A stretch of 64,000 nucleotides of DNA. Origin: Coenobita brevimanus. Lineage: Eukaryota > Arthropoda > Malacostraca > Decapoda > Coenobitidae. The notes under the pieces were generated by a model. It did not search any database and was not told the origin of the DNA. It was given only the letters and a program-made list of their open reading frames with translations. The DNA is taken from contig CM064657.1 of NCBI GenBank assembly GCA_032717465.1, positions 19,564,232 to 19,628,231 on the forward strand, given 5' to 3'. Made by a program: the position numbers and the translations under genes. This document shows, in pieces, positions 11,501 to 21,879 of this stretch; position 1 is the stretch's first letter; every line of letters starts with the position of its first letter.

Positions 11501-12386
11501 TTTTCTCATCAAGATAAAGGCTTACATCTTTATAAATACACCTCTTGAAGTCCTCCAGCAAAATCATCTGCTTAAATTTGTCAAAATCAGAATCCACATT
11601 CTTAGAATTTAACCACTGCTCTAACAGCTCTTCTTTGATTTTTGCATACTCAACATGGGATTGCTTATCTTGCTTATAAGTTGTCCTAAATTTTACTCTA
11701 TAAGCTTCAGGAACAAGCTCATAGGCCTTAAGAATCAAGCTCTTAACTACATCATAATTATCAGACTGATCCTGAGGCAAAGATGCATAAGTTACTTGAG
11801 CTTTACCGGTGAGAACAGTTTGAAGGAGTACTGGCCAATACTCCTTAGGCCAATTAAAACCTGTAGCTACCCTCTCAAACAACTGAAAATACTTTGTTAA
11901 ATCAGATTCATTAAAAGGAGGGATAAGTTTAACATTTTTAGCCACATCAAAATCATCAGCGCAAGATGATCCAGTTCCACCTTGTTTCATGCGATACTCA
12001 TGGTCTGCCTGAATCCTAGCAAGTTCAACTTGTGCGTGAAACTCAGCCTCCTTATCCTGTGCTTGAAATTCAGCTTCCTTCACACGAGACTCCGCCTCCT
12101 TAGCCTTAGCCTCCTGCAGGGCTAGCTGTAACTTAGCTAATTCAATCTGCGTTTGCTCATTTGGAGGAGTTACATTAAACAAGCTTTTATTAATCATGCC
12201 AACAATTTGATCTTTAGAATGATGAGAGTGAACTGCAATTCCCAATTGTTGAGCAACAAGTTTAAGTTCATTCTTTGTTCTGTTTTCTATATCACACACT
12301 GTTTGCACATTTGACAAAAAATCTTTGGCTTCATCAAGTGTAGAAATAGTAGCCATCATGAATATATCACAGTCACAAAATATCAA
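8580..12386 (-). CDS. Gag-protease-integrase-RT (truncated) polyprotein of Gmr1-like LTR element, copy 1
   Basis: A single open frame of 1268 codons. In order it has: a SAP-like N-terminal region (about residues 15-65); an Ala/Glu-rich helical stretch (75-130); a capsid-like region (140-330); a CCHC zinc knuckle CTYCSKLGHTTERC (near 362); an aspartic protease with DTGACQSL (near 463); an integrase zinc domain ending CKSCHTC (about 695-735); an integrase core with D, D and E at VDIVGP, QSDRGSNF and GALERYHQ (about 760, 820, 857); then the RT N-terminus with VTLVPKPGGSQRLCIDYRRV and FDLLKGYWQVP. RT stops before the YIDD box, and about 30 unrelated residues lead to a stop inside the 3' LTR. Comparison with copy 2 shows loss of about 0.87 kb covering the rest of RT and all of RNase H. 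Integrase precedes RT, unlike ordinary gypsy. Translation may start at the in-frame ATG near 12356. Confidence 0.9.
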   Translation of the reverse strand: MIFCDCDIFMMATISTLDEAKDFLSNVQTVCDIENRTKNELKLVAQQLGIAVHSHHSKDQIVGMINKSLFNVTPPNEQTQIELAKLQLALQEAKAKEAESRVKEAEFQAQDKEAEFHAQVELARIQADHEYRMKQGGTGSSCADDFDVAKNVKLIPPFNESDLTKYFQLFERVATGFNWPKEYWPVLLQTVLTGKAQVTYASLPQDQSDNYDVVKSLILKAYELVPEAYRVKFRTTYKQDKQSHVEYAKIKEELLEQWLNSKNVDSDFDKFKQMILLEDFKRCIYKDVSLYLDEKRIDNLPDAAVLADEYVLTHKRYSREKGKAESKYVASTQSTGNRKENKDDVSQEVNTSFTSRFQKSKCTYCSKLGHTTERCFRRQRDVNKKESLNIQSIGLVSTLESSQNSLTELTEPALRGNLNSHDGAPLLSSNVGDTLKSSCANFLSDGFVSPLDSNDRKSVQIYRDTGACQSLMLTSVLGSNVNSSDETVILQGVGNNYFSVPLCRVNLESGFVNGSVMVGLVETLPMSGVTFLLGNDIGGSQVCPAPQLSSEPVAASQDCDVPNVFPACAVTRAKSKVTGDLEDNDDDDVILADTFLANLDHSPDEAVPRSVDNLSRQELVELQIADPELKGLANSAYSEEESAGASTCYYVKSGVLMRKWRPPTASADCEWEVVHQVVIPRVCRQDIIRVAHDSSLAGHLGVRKTVARILKHFYWPGIFRDVSWYCKSCHTCQVVGKCNQTEKVAPLVPIPPFEAPFTRVLVDIVGPLPKTSSGFSYVLTMIDMATRYPEAIPLRNISAKNVVNEMLGFFTKFGLLKEVQSDRGSNFMSNVFKQSLKELGITQITSSAYHPQTQGALERYHQTLKSMLKKYCLEHQKDWDKGLPFVVFAARESPNESLGFSPFELLFGHEVRGPLKLLKECWLSEEDDVNLLEYVMKFKERLSTALQLARENLGAAQEKMKTWYDKKSRLRHFQPGDQVLILLPVHGQPLQAKFSGPYFVEKKLSDVNYVITTPDRRKSKQLCHINMLKLYHRRDENNPVCTVAVPPESASEALPCSMSLSDSLGKNPDIMNDLQTKLSHLPPKERQEFSALPQEYPQVFRATPGRTTVLMHDVDVEDAKPIKLPPYRANPVKVPLIQKELGYLLDHKMIEPCQSEWSSPVTLVPKPGGSQRLCIDYRRVNQITKTDTYPLPRVEDCIDKIGKARYISKFDLLKGYWQVPMTERAGEISFFVILGKTFAWSVMPYTDCFRVKRNFLCKFLFSLWGGVT
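8590..8598 (-). other. Candidate polypurine tract
   Basis: On the element strand GTGGGGAGG lies directly before the 3' LTR, as expected for the plus-strand primer. The same purine run precedes the LTR of copy 2 at 59652. Confidence 0.75.
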
Positions 12387-12426
12387 ACAATATCCTTATG
12401 ATAATATCCTGAATATCCTGATATGA

Positions 12427-12434
12427 GGTCGCCA
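12427..12434 (-). other. Candidate primer binding site, TGGCGACC
   Basis: TGGCGACC lies six bases inside the 5' LTR on the element strand. It matches the first eight bases of primer sites complementary to arginine tRNA (as used by 412/mdg1-type gypsy elements) and then diverges. The same TGGCGACCTCAT occurs after the LTR of the unrelated-looking element at 47205. Confidence 0.65.
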
Positions 12435-12440
12435 AATTTA

Positions 12441-13224
12441 TGTTACGGAACAGAGAAAGATAACGTACACTTTAAGTGAGAATGCTAAAAATCACTACTG
12501 TCCCGTAAAGTTCCAGGTTCAAAACAAAAGAGTTAGGTAAAATTACAAGTTAAAGTTTAATGCTCAAACTAACAACAAAACATTCAGGACTCATAAGAAT
12601 AATGTAATGGCAAAAACAGGTTAAATATATGTTAACTGCAATAGCCTCTATTAACACGAAATTAGCAAGAATAAATTTATCTAAGTCAGCCCTGATAAAA
12701 TGAGATACCAGATAATACTCAGTGAATGCCAGATAAATAATTACAGATACAAACTATTATCAAAAATGACTGACATAAAGAACCCCACACGAATTACAAA
12801 AACTTCACTAGGCCTACAAATTAAACTTATGCTATACAGTACAAGAAAAAATGCAACAACAGTTATACTCAAATTACACACAGCTGCTAGATGGTTGGAG
12901 ATTTCTTGAGCACTCACAATAATAATATCTGTACAGGGGAGGACAGAGATGTGAACAAAATGAGGAGCAGATCTAAGTGGCAACGATGCAGAGACTGAGC
13001 TCATTATATAGGGGCCAGCAGAGCTTGATACAGCTTGTAATAAGGACGCGCAAATGAAGCCATGGGGACAGAGAGCTGAAAATCCCGCAAAGTATAACAG
13101 AGAGAACGACTTACTCTACTATAACGGTAGAAGGGGGGGACTGAGGCAGAACACGCTCGTGATCAAACATGCAGCATACTGTGCGTTAAAATTACACAAA
13201 GGATGATGAAATCATAGGCTATGT

Positions 13225-13228
<4 letters not shown>
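12441..13228 (-). repeat. 5' LTR of integrase-before-RT element, copy 1
   Basis: 788-bp partner of the LTR at 7801-8589, nearly identical. It should contain the promoter and 5' R region; no TATA box or start site can be fixed by eye. (AT)n follows on the right. Confidence 0.95.

Positions 13229-13256
<28 letters not shown>
13229..13256. repeat. (AT)n microsatellite
   Basis: Short AT array between the LTR end and the 3' end of RTE copy D. Confidence 0.9.
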
Positions 13257-13261
<5 letters not shown>

Positions 13262-15326
13262 CAGACGTCTTAATCCCATACAAGGTGGCCACAAACAAAT
13301 CGTCTCCATGTCGCCCTGTCTCCTGCCATTTCATTACCTTGCTCCCAGCTCACACCCCCCTCTACTCCATCCCTCCATCTCATCCTTGGCCTCCACCTTC
13401 CTCTCCCCCCCCCCTCTACATCACTCTGTCCCTCGCTCTCCATCCTCTCCACATGGACAAACCACCTCAGTGTGTTTCTCCTACGCTTCCTATGACATCC
13501 ATATCCACACCACAACGCTCCTTCACTTCTCATTTGTCAGTCTGTCTCTCCATGTGAAAACATATGCTCCTCTCAAATAACTCATTTCCACTGCTCTCAT
13601 TCTTGACTTGTGTCCCTCCAACAAGGTCCAAGCTTCACTTCCAAACGTTAGAGTTGGTATCACAATACTGTCATGTAGTGGCTTTTTCACTTCCATGTTC
13701 ACTTCCCTGTTTCTTATCACTGCTTTTCAAGGAACCAGCAACTTTTCATCCTTGTTGTACCCTTTCAAGCACTTCACCCCCTAAACATCCATCCTTTCTC
13801 ATCATACTACCCAGGTACTTAAACACATTCACATTTTCCATTTCCTCCTCATCCAGCCTCACCGTACATTCACTGACTTAACTTCTCTCGAAGACCATAA
13901 CTTTACTTTTCCCTACCTTCACCTTTAAATTCCGTATCTTACACACTCTCCCAAACACATTCACCAAACGTTGCAGCTCCCTGTCGTCTTCAATTAACAA
14001 CACAGTATTATCTGCAAACAACAGTACAGGGAGTTTCCAAACACTGCCCTCTCTCACTAGGGCCGCTCCAACATCCACTGCCCTACCTTGTATCTCATTT
14101 ATAATCCCATCTATATACAGATTGAGCAACCATGGAGACATGACACATCCACGTTTCAAACCAACCTTCAAATAGAAAAATTCACTCAGTTCATTATCCT
14201 CACGCACTGCAGCCTTAGCACCCTCATACATACTCTTCACGGCCTTCAGCAACTTCAGCTTAAAATATTCTTCATACTTTCCACAATCCTTGCCTGTCCA
14301 CCCTGTTGTATGCTTTCTCCAAATCCATGAAAGTTTTCCCTTCTCTAGAAACTTTTCCACTAAAGATCTACGAATGAATATCTGATCTACTCAACCTCTT
14401 CCCTTCCTGAAAACTCCCTGTTCTTCTCCAACTAAATCCTCTGTTATTTCCCTAACTCTGTCAGTTAGTATCCTACCATATACTTTTCCTATTACACTAA
14501 GAAGACAAATGCCCCTATTATTACCATACACTTCTTTTTCCCTTTTTCCTTTGTACAGGGGAATAATTATACCTGACTTCCAATCCTCCGGGACTCTAAC
14601 TTCTTCCCAGGCCAATCTGCACATCTTCCACATCCATTCAATTACTATCTCTCCCCCATACTTCAGCATTTCACCACACACTCTATTAATTACTGGGGCT
14701 TTCCCCATTGTAACTTTCTTCATTCTTTCCATAACTTCCATCCTACTGACTTCTTCCTCTCTTCTCACATCCCTCCATCTCTCAGCCGTTCCCTAGCCAC
14801 GTATACTTGCACTACTTTCACTCTCTATGTTCAACAATTCCTTAACGTGTTTTTTGCATCTACTCACTTTTTCTCCCTTCTCCACTAGTAATGTACCATT
14901 TATATCTTTCACTCTCTATGTTCAACAATTCCTTAACGTGTTTTCTGCATCTACTCACTTTTTCTCCCTTCTCCACTAGTAATGTACCATTTATATCTTT
15001 CACTTCCTGACTAACTTCTTTGGCACCTTGTCTAACTCTCTTTACCTCTTTCTGGAACATTTTCTTTGATGCCGTCCACTTTACACTCAAATTCCTTCCA
15101 TATTACCCATCCACTCTCTTCTTACTCTCTCTTGCTAACCTTTTCACCTCTCTCTTCCTCTCTACGTATATCTCTCTCTTCCGTCTCTCAACTTCTTCCA
15201 CGCCCATGATTCTCATCCACTCACTATATGGTTTCTTCTTTTGTGGCACAACCTCTCTCACCTCTTCATTCCACCATGCTGTTCCCTGCTCCCCCTTTCA
15301 TTTTCTCTTCACCCCACACATCACTT
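13257..15326 (-). mobile_element. RTE-like LINE copy D, 3' and RT part
   Basis: The 3' end (GACGTCTGGCAAAA next to (AT)n) is at 13257. Minus-strand frames 13270-13533, 13523-13720, 13878-14360, 14391-14768 and 14860-15090 cover, from C-terminus to N-terminus, the same domains as copies A, C and E. The RT catalytic box reads FADNTVL near 14010, so the second aspartate is Asn here. Several frameshifts are present. A 91-bp tandem duplication lies at 14821-15002. The element is cut at 15326 by the errantivirus-like insertion and continues at 24737. Confidence 0.75.
14821..15002. repeat. 91-bp tandem duplication inside RTE copy D
   Basis: The stretch beginning CTCTCTATGTTCAACAATTC at 14821 is repeated from 14912 with at most a couple of differences. 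It duplicates part of the EN-RT linker coding region and is absent from copy E. Confidence 0.85.
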
Positions 15327-15830
15327 TGTCACTCTCAATTCTTGCAGTAGGAATTAAAGATGAATACAGTGAGATGATCTTAATTTATTATCTTCAGAGA
15401 AAATCTAAGTTGAGCAGGGTATGTCTTACAGAGACAATATAATAAGTAAGTCTAGTTGGGCCCCTCTTCTTGTTCACTCTCTCCACTACCTGTCGGTTCT
15501 AATGCTAGCCTCCTTCTGAGCTCTGCTTCCTAAATTCTGGTGAAGCAGAGGTCGTGTCACGTGTGTTACACTGTGGTTGGAAAGTTCTAGAAACCTGTGT
15601 GTGAGTATGTGTGTATGTGTGTGTATGGTCACTAGGCTTTGTTCGTATGCTATCTCGCTGACACACTACCTATATCATCCCCTGACTTGCTACTTCCTGT
15701 GTATTGTCAACATTTCCTCAGTTAACTTGCAAGATCATTTCCCTTTCCCAGGCTTGCCTGGAGCTCCGTCCATCCATCTATTTATCTATCTATCTATTAT
15801 GATTTGTAATTATAATATGGATTCCTAACA
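15327..15830 (-). repeat. 3' LTR of errantivirus-like element
   Basis: A 504-bp direct repeat of 24228-24732. On the element strand it starts TGTTAGGAATCC and ends GAGTGACA. By eye about ten substitutions and one indel separate the LTRs, so this insertion looks older than the one at 7801. The 4-bp target duplication ACTT lies at 15323-15326 and 24733-24736. Confidence 0.95.
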
Positions 15831-16240
15831 TTGCTCGGCCACACCGCTAAAGGTCCTCCGACAGCAATCATTATTGACATATGCTGATCTATTAGTACAT
15901 AATATTGATTTTAATATTGTGTACATATAATATTCATAGTAAATTGAAATGATCCAGTAATATTACATTTCAAACAAGTTGTATACATATTTGAATAAAT
16001 GCACTAAAGGTAAACTATTTAACTGTAATACAGTATGTACATGGGTTATTGTAATGAAATGCATACATGCAAGAGAGAAAAAAAAAACAGTTTAAAACTA
16101 AGATTATGGTAAGAGTTATTAATATTTCATTTAAAGATAATGGTACTGGTATGCCATACTTCTGTATCATGGGTCATTCTCTTTTGTATTTTTTTTTTTT
16201 TTTGTATATAAATAATTATTATATACAAAATATGTACACT

Positions 16241-17970
16241 TCATTCAGGGGGGTTAACTTGGATGTTAACTCTACCCCCACTAAATACTGACTCCAAATT
16301 TGCAATTCTTGCATGCATTCTGTGCATTGCGAACAGCAGTACTGCAAATACAATGCAGAAGATTATAAAGGCAGTAGGTGCTGGGCTATACACATAATAT
16401 GGGTTGAACATACTCAAACTCAAATCTTCCCAGAGCTTCATTGTTTCATTGATCAGTTGCATAGTTTCAAACTTAGGTGAAGTCAACTTATTACTTGTGC
16501 TCATGTTTAAGTCCATATCAGGCAGTGGGTGGAAGTGTCTGTGAGTATGATTGAGGATGGCGTAGTGATTGATGGTGGATAAAGTGGACATGGATAGTGT
16601 AAATACCGCACAGTAGTCTGGTGCTATGTATAATCCTAGGGCTGAAGTATGAGATGGTGGTATATCTGGACAGACTATGTAAACTGATGTGTTATGAGTG
16701 AAATAAAAAAACTGTGAGTGTCCGATGCATTGATGGTGTACAAGTTTATCTGGAGCAAAAGTGAAGTTGCAATGATTATGAATATTGTTATTTCTGATGA
16801 TAGCCATTTCACAAGGGACTGTATCAGTAGGCTGAAACGTGAAAATGTACGCAGGACAAAGATGAACAGCATGTAAGGATGTGAGGTACTTTCGTTCAAT
16901 CGTTGATTCACTTGCGAAAGTGACAGTGTTCCGTCTCTTGGAGACCATGATGAGTTCGGTGTCTGTGTTGATGTTGATGATGACCAAAGTGTTGTTATTT
17001 TTAGAGGGGAAGGGATGTATTTGGTATACTGTGAACAGGTCTTCAGTTATGAATGGTACATGAACTACAACTGATGTTGGTGTTAGTGTTGCTTCTAAAT
17101 ATGGATAATATTGCATGAATTCCCTACTTCGGAACAAAGGCTTCAATTTATGTTTATGTATGCCCTGACTAATTATCTGACGTAGCTCATGAACCAGGAG
17201 TAAGTTAATTGTGATCTTGCCATCACCAGCATTCAAAATTCCTTGCATAAGTGCCCTGTAACGAACTCTAGTGTCGTCTAATTGTAGTAGAATCGTGTCA
17301 ATATGTTCTGTGACGATGGAGAAGTGTTGGAAAAATGTTATGTTACCATCCATTTCATTTATTTTATCTACACCTTCGAGAGCTATGTTTTCTGCCTTTT
17401 TCAGATTTTTCACAATTGTCTTCATTGCTGAGTTATGTTCTGTGATGAATTTATCTTGGTATGTTAGTACCTGAGCTATTTTATTAAATTTGTTGTTTAT
17501 TTCTTTAAGGTCATCCTCTGTAGCCAATCCAAAGATTTTCTCAAGAACTGGCCACCTAGGTCGAACAAACCGCGCTTTTGGCGAGTACGTGTGATGTTGT
17601 TCCTGTCGCTCAATACCTCCGTTCCATAAGATGGGAGATCTTGGATCATGATGAGGATAGTTGACTTTGCCTGTTCTATTTTCCATTTCGCTAACTTCAC
17701 TATTTCATTTACTTCCTTTGTGTTATGTGCTTGTGAAACATATCCTCCTATCATGAAGTCCAGGGTTCGCATGGGTTTCGCGAGATTTTCTAGATAAGAA
17801 GATAATTCATACAAGTAATCCAGACTTATTTCAGTACTCATGACGTCTTTCACGAATGAAGTCGTGGCCGTTGGAGCTATGAGGCATCCTTGTCGTACTA
17901 TGTGTTGGGGGTCTAAGTGCGCATATCCTCTTGCTATGTAGAGGAGAATCCATAGCATAAATCCTTTCAT
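16241..17970 (-). pseudogene. Env-like fusion glycoprotein of errantivirus-like element (one frameshift)
   Basis: Two overlapping frames (17497-17970 and 16241-17686) together form one envelope-like reading. The N-terminal part begins with a hydrophobic, signal-like segment (MLWILLYIARGY). A basic furin-type site RQKR lies at 17572-17583, followed immediately by GLFD, the arrangement known in gypsy-type Env and baculovirus F proteins. After the cleavage site comes a long helical region, and near the C-terminus a hydrophobic membrane segment (AFIIFCIVFAVLLFA) and a short tail. A single-base shift at about 17540-17555, just after the cleavage site, breaks the frame. Its place downstream of integrase fits env. 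Whether other copies are intact cannot be seen here. Confidence 0.8.
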
Positions 17971-18174
17971 CGCTACCTACCGAAAAAAAAAAAAAAATCT
18001 ATTAATTTCCTAATATGGTCATGCTGTGGTCGATGATAGTGATGATGTGCGTTACGGTTGATTGTTATTTCATTTATAGAAGGAGTTTAAATCGATATTT
18101 AATTTTCGTAAATGATGTACTGTAGATTTTATTGGAACAGTTGCACCTATGTCTGATTGTTTGGTATATGACCT

Positions 18175-19412
18175 TCATTTCTTTTTGTAATCATTGTTGT
18201 TTTCTTGCTTGGTTTCATGAGGTACGTTCGCCTGTTCGGTTGTATCCGATGCTGAATAATTATTGGATAATTCCCTTGAACCTCGTTTTAAATGGTCAAT
18301 ATGAATTTGTTTCTCTTCGCCACTTGACAGTGACTTAATTAAAACTTTGTTTGCTTTTATGTTAATTACTCTGTATGGGCCCTCAAATTTGGGGGATAAT
18401 TTATTGTCTCTCGTATGAATGATACCACAAAACAATGTCTCCTAAGCTGATAGGTGAATCTCTTGCCTTCTTGTTAAATGCCTCCATCATTTCGTCCTTG
18501 GACATCGTCAATTGTTTTTTGACTCTTTTGTGTATGTCCTGGAATTCACGTAAACGGAGTCTAATCATCGTAATTGTATATGGGCAGACTGTCACCTTCT
18601 AGGAGCTCATATGGTAGTTTTTTATCTGTCCCATATATAATGAAATGTGGTGTGTCACCTATGGATTTATTTATAGATCCATTAATTGAGGCTTCTACTC
18701 TGGGAATCCAATCATCCCAGCTTGCATAATTTTCACTAAGAATGTGTCGTAGCACATCTAATACTTTTTTGTTTTGTCTCTCTACTAACCCATTCGATGC
18801 TGGGTGTTAGGCTAAAACGTTAACCTTTTTGATGTTGTATTGTTTACATATTTCTTGTAAGATCTCAGAATTAAATTCTCCTCCATTATCACTTATTAGT
18901 ACCTTTGGGGTAGTAAAGCGACATATTACATTATTTGTTATTGCCTTTGCTACAGTCTCTGCTGTCTTATCTTTAATTGGAGCTAAAATGACATAACGGG
19001 AAAAATGATCCGTTGCTACGAATAGGTATAGGTTATTATTGTATGATACTGGCATCTTCAGTAAATCAACAGCGACAACGTCCCATGGTTGATGTGGTAC
19101 AGGGTAATTACCCATCGGTGCAGGTGTGATTGGGTATCCTTTGTGTTTTGCACATGATTCGCATCTATCTATATGATTGTTTATATCTTTTCGTAATGAA
19201 GGCCAGTAATATAACAGCTGGGCTTGTTTGAATGTCTTATCCTTTCCAGGATGTCCTGCATGTGGGCTATCGTGTATCGTTCGTAATACTTGGGGTATCA
19301 TGTCATTAGGTACTACCAACTGGTTAGTATTTCTTTGGCGTTTTGGTTGTTTCGGGTCGATCTTGTATAATGTATTATTGACCATTGTGAATTGTTCGAG
19401 TGGTACATGCAA
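18175..19412 (-). pseudogene. Integrase of errantivirus-like element
   Basis: The frame at 18807-19412 carries the zinc domain (HAGHPGKDKTFKQAQLLYYW and CESCAKHKG) and two catalytic aspartates (VAVDLLKMP, ISDNGGEF). A nonsense codon ends that frame just before the NGLVERQNKK block holding the catalytic glutamate, near 18790. Frames 18561-18755, 18401-18595 and 18175-18435 continue to a GPY/F-like C-terminal module (SPKFEGPYRVINI). The order RT-RNase H-integrase-env is the standard gypsy one, in contrast to the neighbour at 7801-13228. Confidence 0.85.
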
Positions 19413-19565
19413 TTTGGGTAATTGTATGTCATCTCCACTTTCTAACTTGTATATAACTTTAGACCATATTGGATCAAGTCTTTGTGCTTTTGCGATATCA
19501 TCGTGGTTTGGGATATTTCCTTTGAAATCTAATGCCGCGACCTGAATTGTGTTCAGGTTCCTAGA

Positions 19566-21235
19566 TCATGCGTCAGCTACTATGTTCATTTTACCTTGTA
19601 TATAATGAATTTGTACATTGTAGTTTTCAACTGTACATTTCCATCTTGCTCTCCTCCCAGAAAGGAGTTTTTCTTTAAACATACCCACTAGTGGTTTATG
19701 GTCGGTGAATAAGTGGATTTCGTAACCACATACCAAATCTCGAAACTTTTGTAATGCAAAAACCACTGCAAGTGCCTCTAAGTCTGTAGTGCAACATTTT
19801 TTCTCTACACCTTTTGTTTGTCTGCTGGCAAATGCAACTGGTTGATTCTTTCCTCTTTTATCTTCCTGCATCAGTACAGCCCCTAATCCTTTAAATGATG
19901 CGTCTGTACAAATAAGAAATGATTTTGTGTAATCAGGATATGCTAAACATGGTGCATTTGTTGGTTTAATTTGTAGATTGTTAAATGCCTTTTTTTGTTC
20001 TTCTTCCCATTGGAACATAGCATCTTTTTTGAGTAGTCGGAATAGAGGAAAGGCTATATGAGAGAATTGTGGAACGAATGACCTATAGTACCCAGCTAGA
20101 CCTAAAAATTGTCTAACTTCGTCAGTCATAGTGGCTTCAGGAAAATCTCTCACTGCCTGTATTTTGTCATCAGTGGTGTGAATACCATTAGAACTTAATT
20201 TGTGGCCTAAGAAATTTATTTCCTTAAAGCAAAACTTGCATTTAGAAAGCTTAATTTTTAAACCAGCATCACTAAGCTTTTGTAAGAGTAAGTCTAATTT
20301 CTTGAGATGATCCGTAATATTCTTCGTTGCGATTATAATATCGTCAAGATAAACAAATATTCCTTGTCCTAAAATTCCGGACAATACGTAATTCATAAGA
20401 CGCTGGAATGTGCCTGAGGCTCTCCTCAGTCCCATCGGCATCTTGTATATTGATAGTGGCCTCCGTTTGTGGAAAAGGCAGTATATTTACGTGACTCCTC
20501 TGCAACCGGTATTTGATAATAGCCATTTAGGAGATCGATTGTGGAGAATATATTATTCTCAGGTCCAATATTCTGTAGAACGTCGCTTAGCAATGGCATG
20601 GGAAATCGGTCTGGGATTGTGTGATTGTTTAGTTTACGGTAATCTACTACCGCACGCATTTCTCCATTTCGTTTGGGCACGAAGAATAATAGGGCATTCC
20701 ACGGAGAGACTGAAGGCTCAATAATTCCAAGTTTTAACATTTCATCGACATACTGATTTGCAAGTGTACGTTGGGAGTGTGGGATGCGGTAGGCTGGTAC
20801 GAAAATTGGTGGTGTTTCTGGGTGCACATTAATCTTGTGATTAATCAGGTTAGTACACCCTAATTGTTCTCCGGGTAATGCTACGGTGTCCCTGTGTGTT
20901 TCCAGCAGGGTTAACAAATCATTTTCTTCATCAAATTCACCTGAGTGAATTAAATTCTCTTTTATGCTTTCTCTATCCGTAGATTTTAACTCACTTGTCA
21001 CTCCAGCTATAACTATTTCCTTCACAGAGGCGGGACATTTTTCAATATTAACTATGCAAGTCCCCTTTTTCAACTGAACTTCCCTATTCATGTGATTAAT
21101 TATGAATATCTGAGTTTGCCCTTCGTCGTTCATCTGACATAATGCATTTTCTACTGACAATCCCTTTACTTTACATAATTCTTCTAAGACAAGAACAGTA
21201 CTATTCCGTAATTTGCTCTTTATGGTAACTTTCAT
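19566..21235 (-). pseudogene. Reverse transcriptase and RNase H of errantivirus-like element
   Basis: The frame at 20426-21235 contains the RT N-terminal motifs (LLFFVPKRNGEMRAVVDYRK, FSTIDLLNGYYQIP). The frame at 19566-20441 continues from MPMGLRRASGTFQRLMN through the catalytic box VYLDDIIIA to RNase H (CTDASFKGLGAVL, TTDLEALAVVF, FTDHKPL). The two frames are offset near 20430, so there is one frameshift between RT motifs. A close but more decayed relative of this region is at 34241-35674. Confidence 0.88.
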
Positions 21236-21319
21236 ATAGGAATTAGGTGGTATAACTAAATCATTGGTGAGATGGGCTGGAAAAACTGATAAATCAGTAC
21301 TGTTATCTGGGTCACTAAT

Positions 21320-21839
21320 TCAGGATGCTGGGGCTGGTGGTGGGAGTGGTTCTATACACTCATCTGTTTGTGTATGTTTGTTTAAGCCTTTTATATTACC
21401 AATTCTTTTTGGTTCTCTTTTACTAATCGGCGAGGGCTCTGATGGTATTTCCTCTATGAATTCATTGTCAAAGTCTATTCCATTCATTTGTGGGAGTATA
21501 GTTATGTTCTCTGCTCTCATGGATCTTAAGCCTAGTAACATATGAGCTTTAATTGCTAAGTTTTCAACGATATAGAAAAATGCAGAGAATGGTCTTGTTG
21601 TCTCTGTGAAACTGATATTTAACCTTATCAAACCTTTCACTGTAATTTTTTTTTCCATCTACCGTATATAAATCTAAATCAGCTTCTTCCAGAAAAGTTA
21701 CTTTCTTCTTATTTTTAAGAAATCTATTTATTTCTTCTTGTGTTATTAAGTTCACTGGAGAGCCTGTGTCTAAAAATAAGAAAACGTTTTGACCCTCACA
21801 TACAGCTGGTGTCAAGATACACTCATTTCCCAACAACAT
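21320..21839 (-). pseudogene. Aspartic protease and PR-RT linker of errantivirus-like element
   Basis: The frame at 21564-21839 holds the protease active site FLDTGSPVNLI. The frame at 21320-21658 overlaps it and continues with the linker toward RT, indicating a frameshift in the poly(T) region near 21650. The fragment is shorter than a full retropepsin reading but sits in the expected gag-PR-RT position. Confidence 0.75.
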
Positions 21840-21879
21840 GCCTCATATGTGAATTTTAGACTTGCTTTTCTTTACGTTT

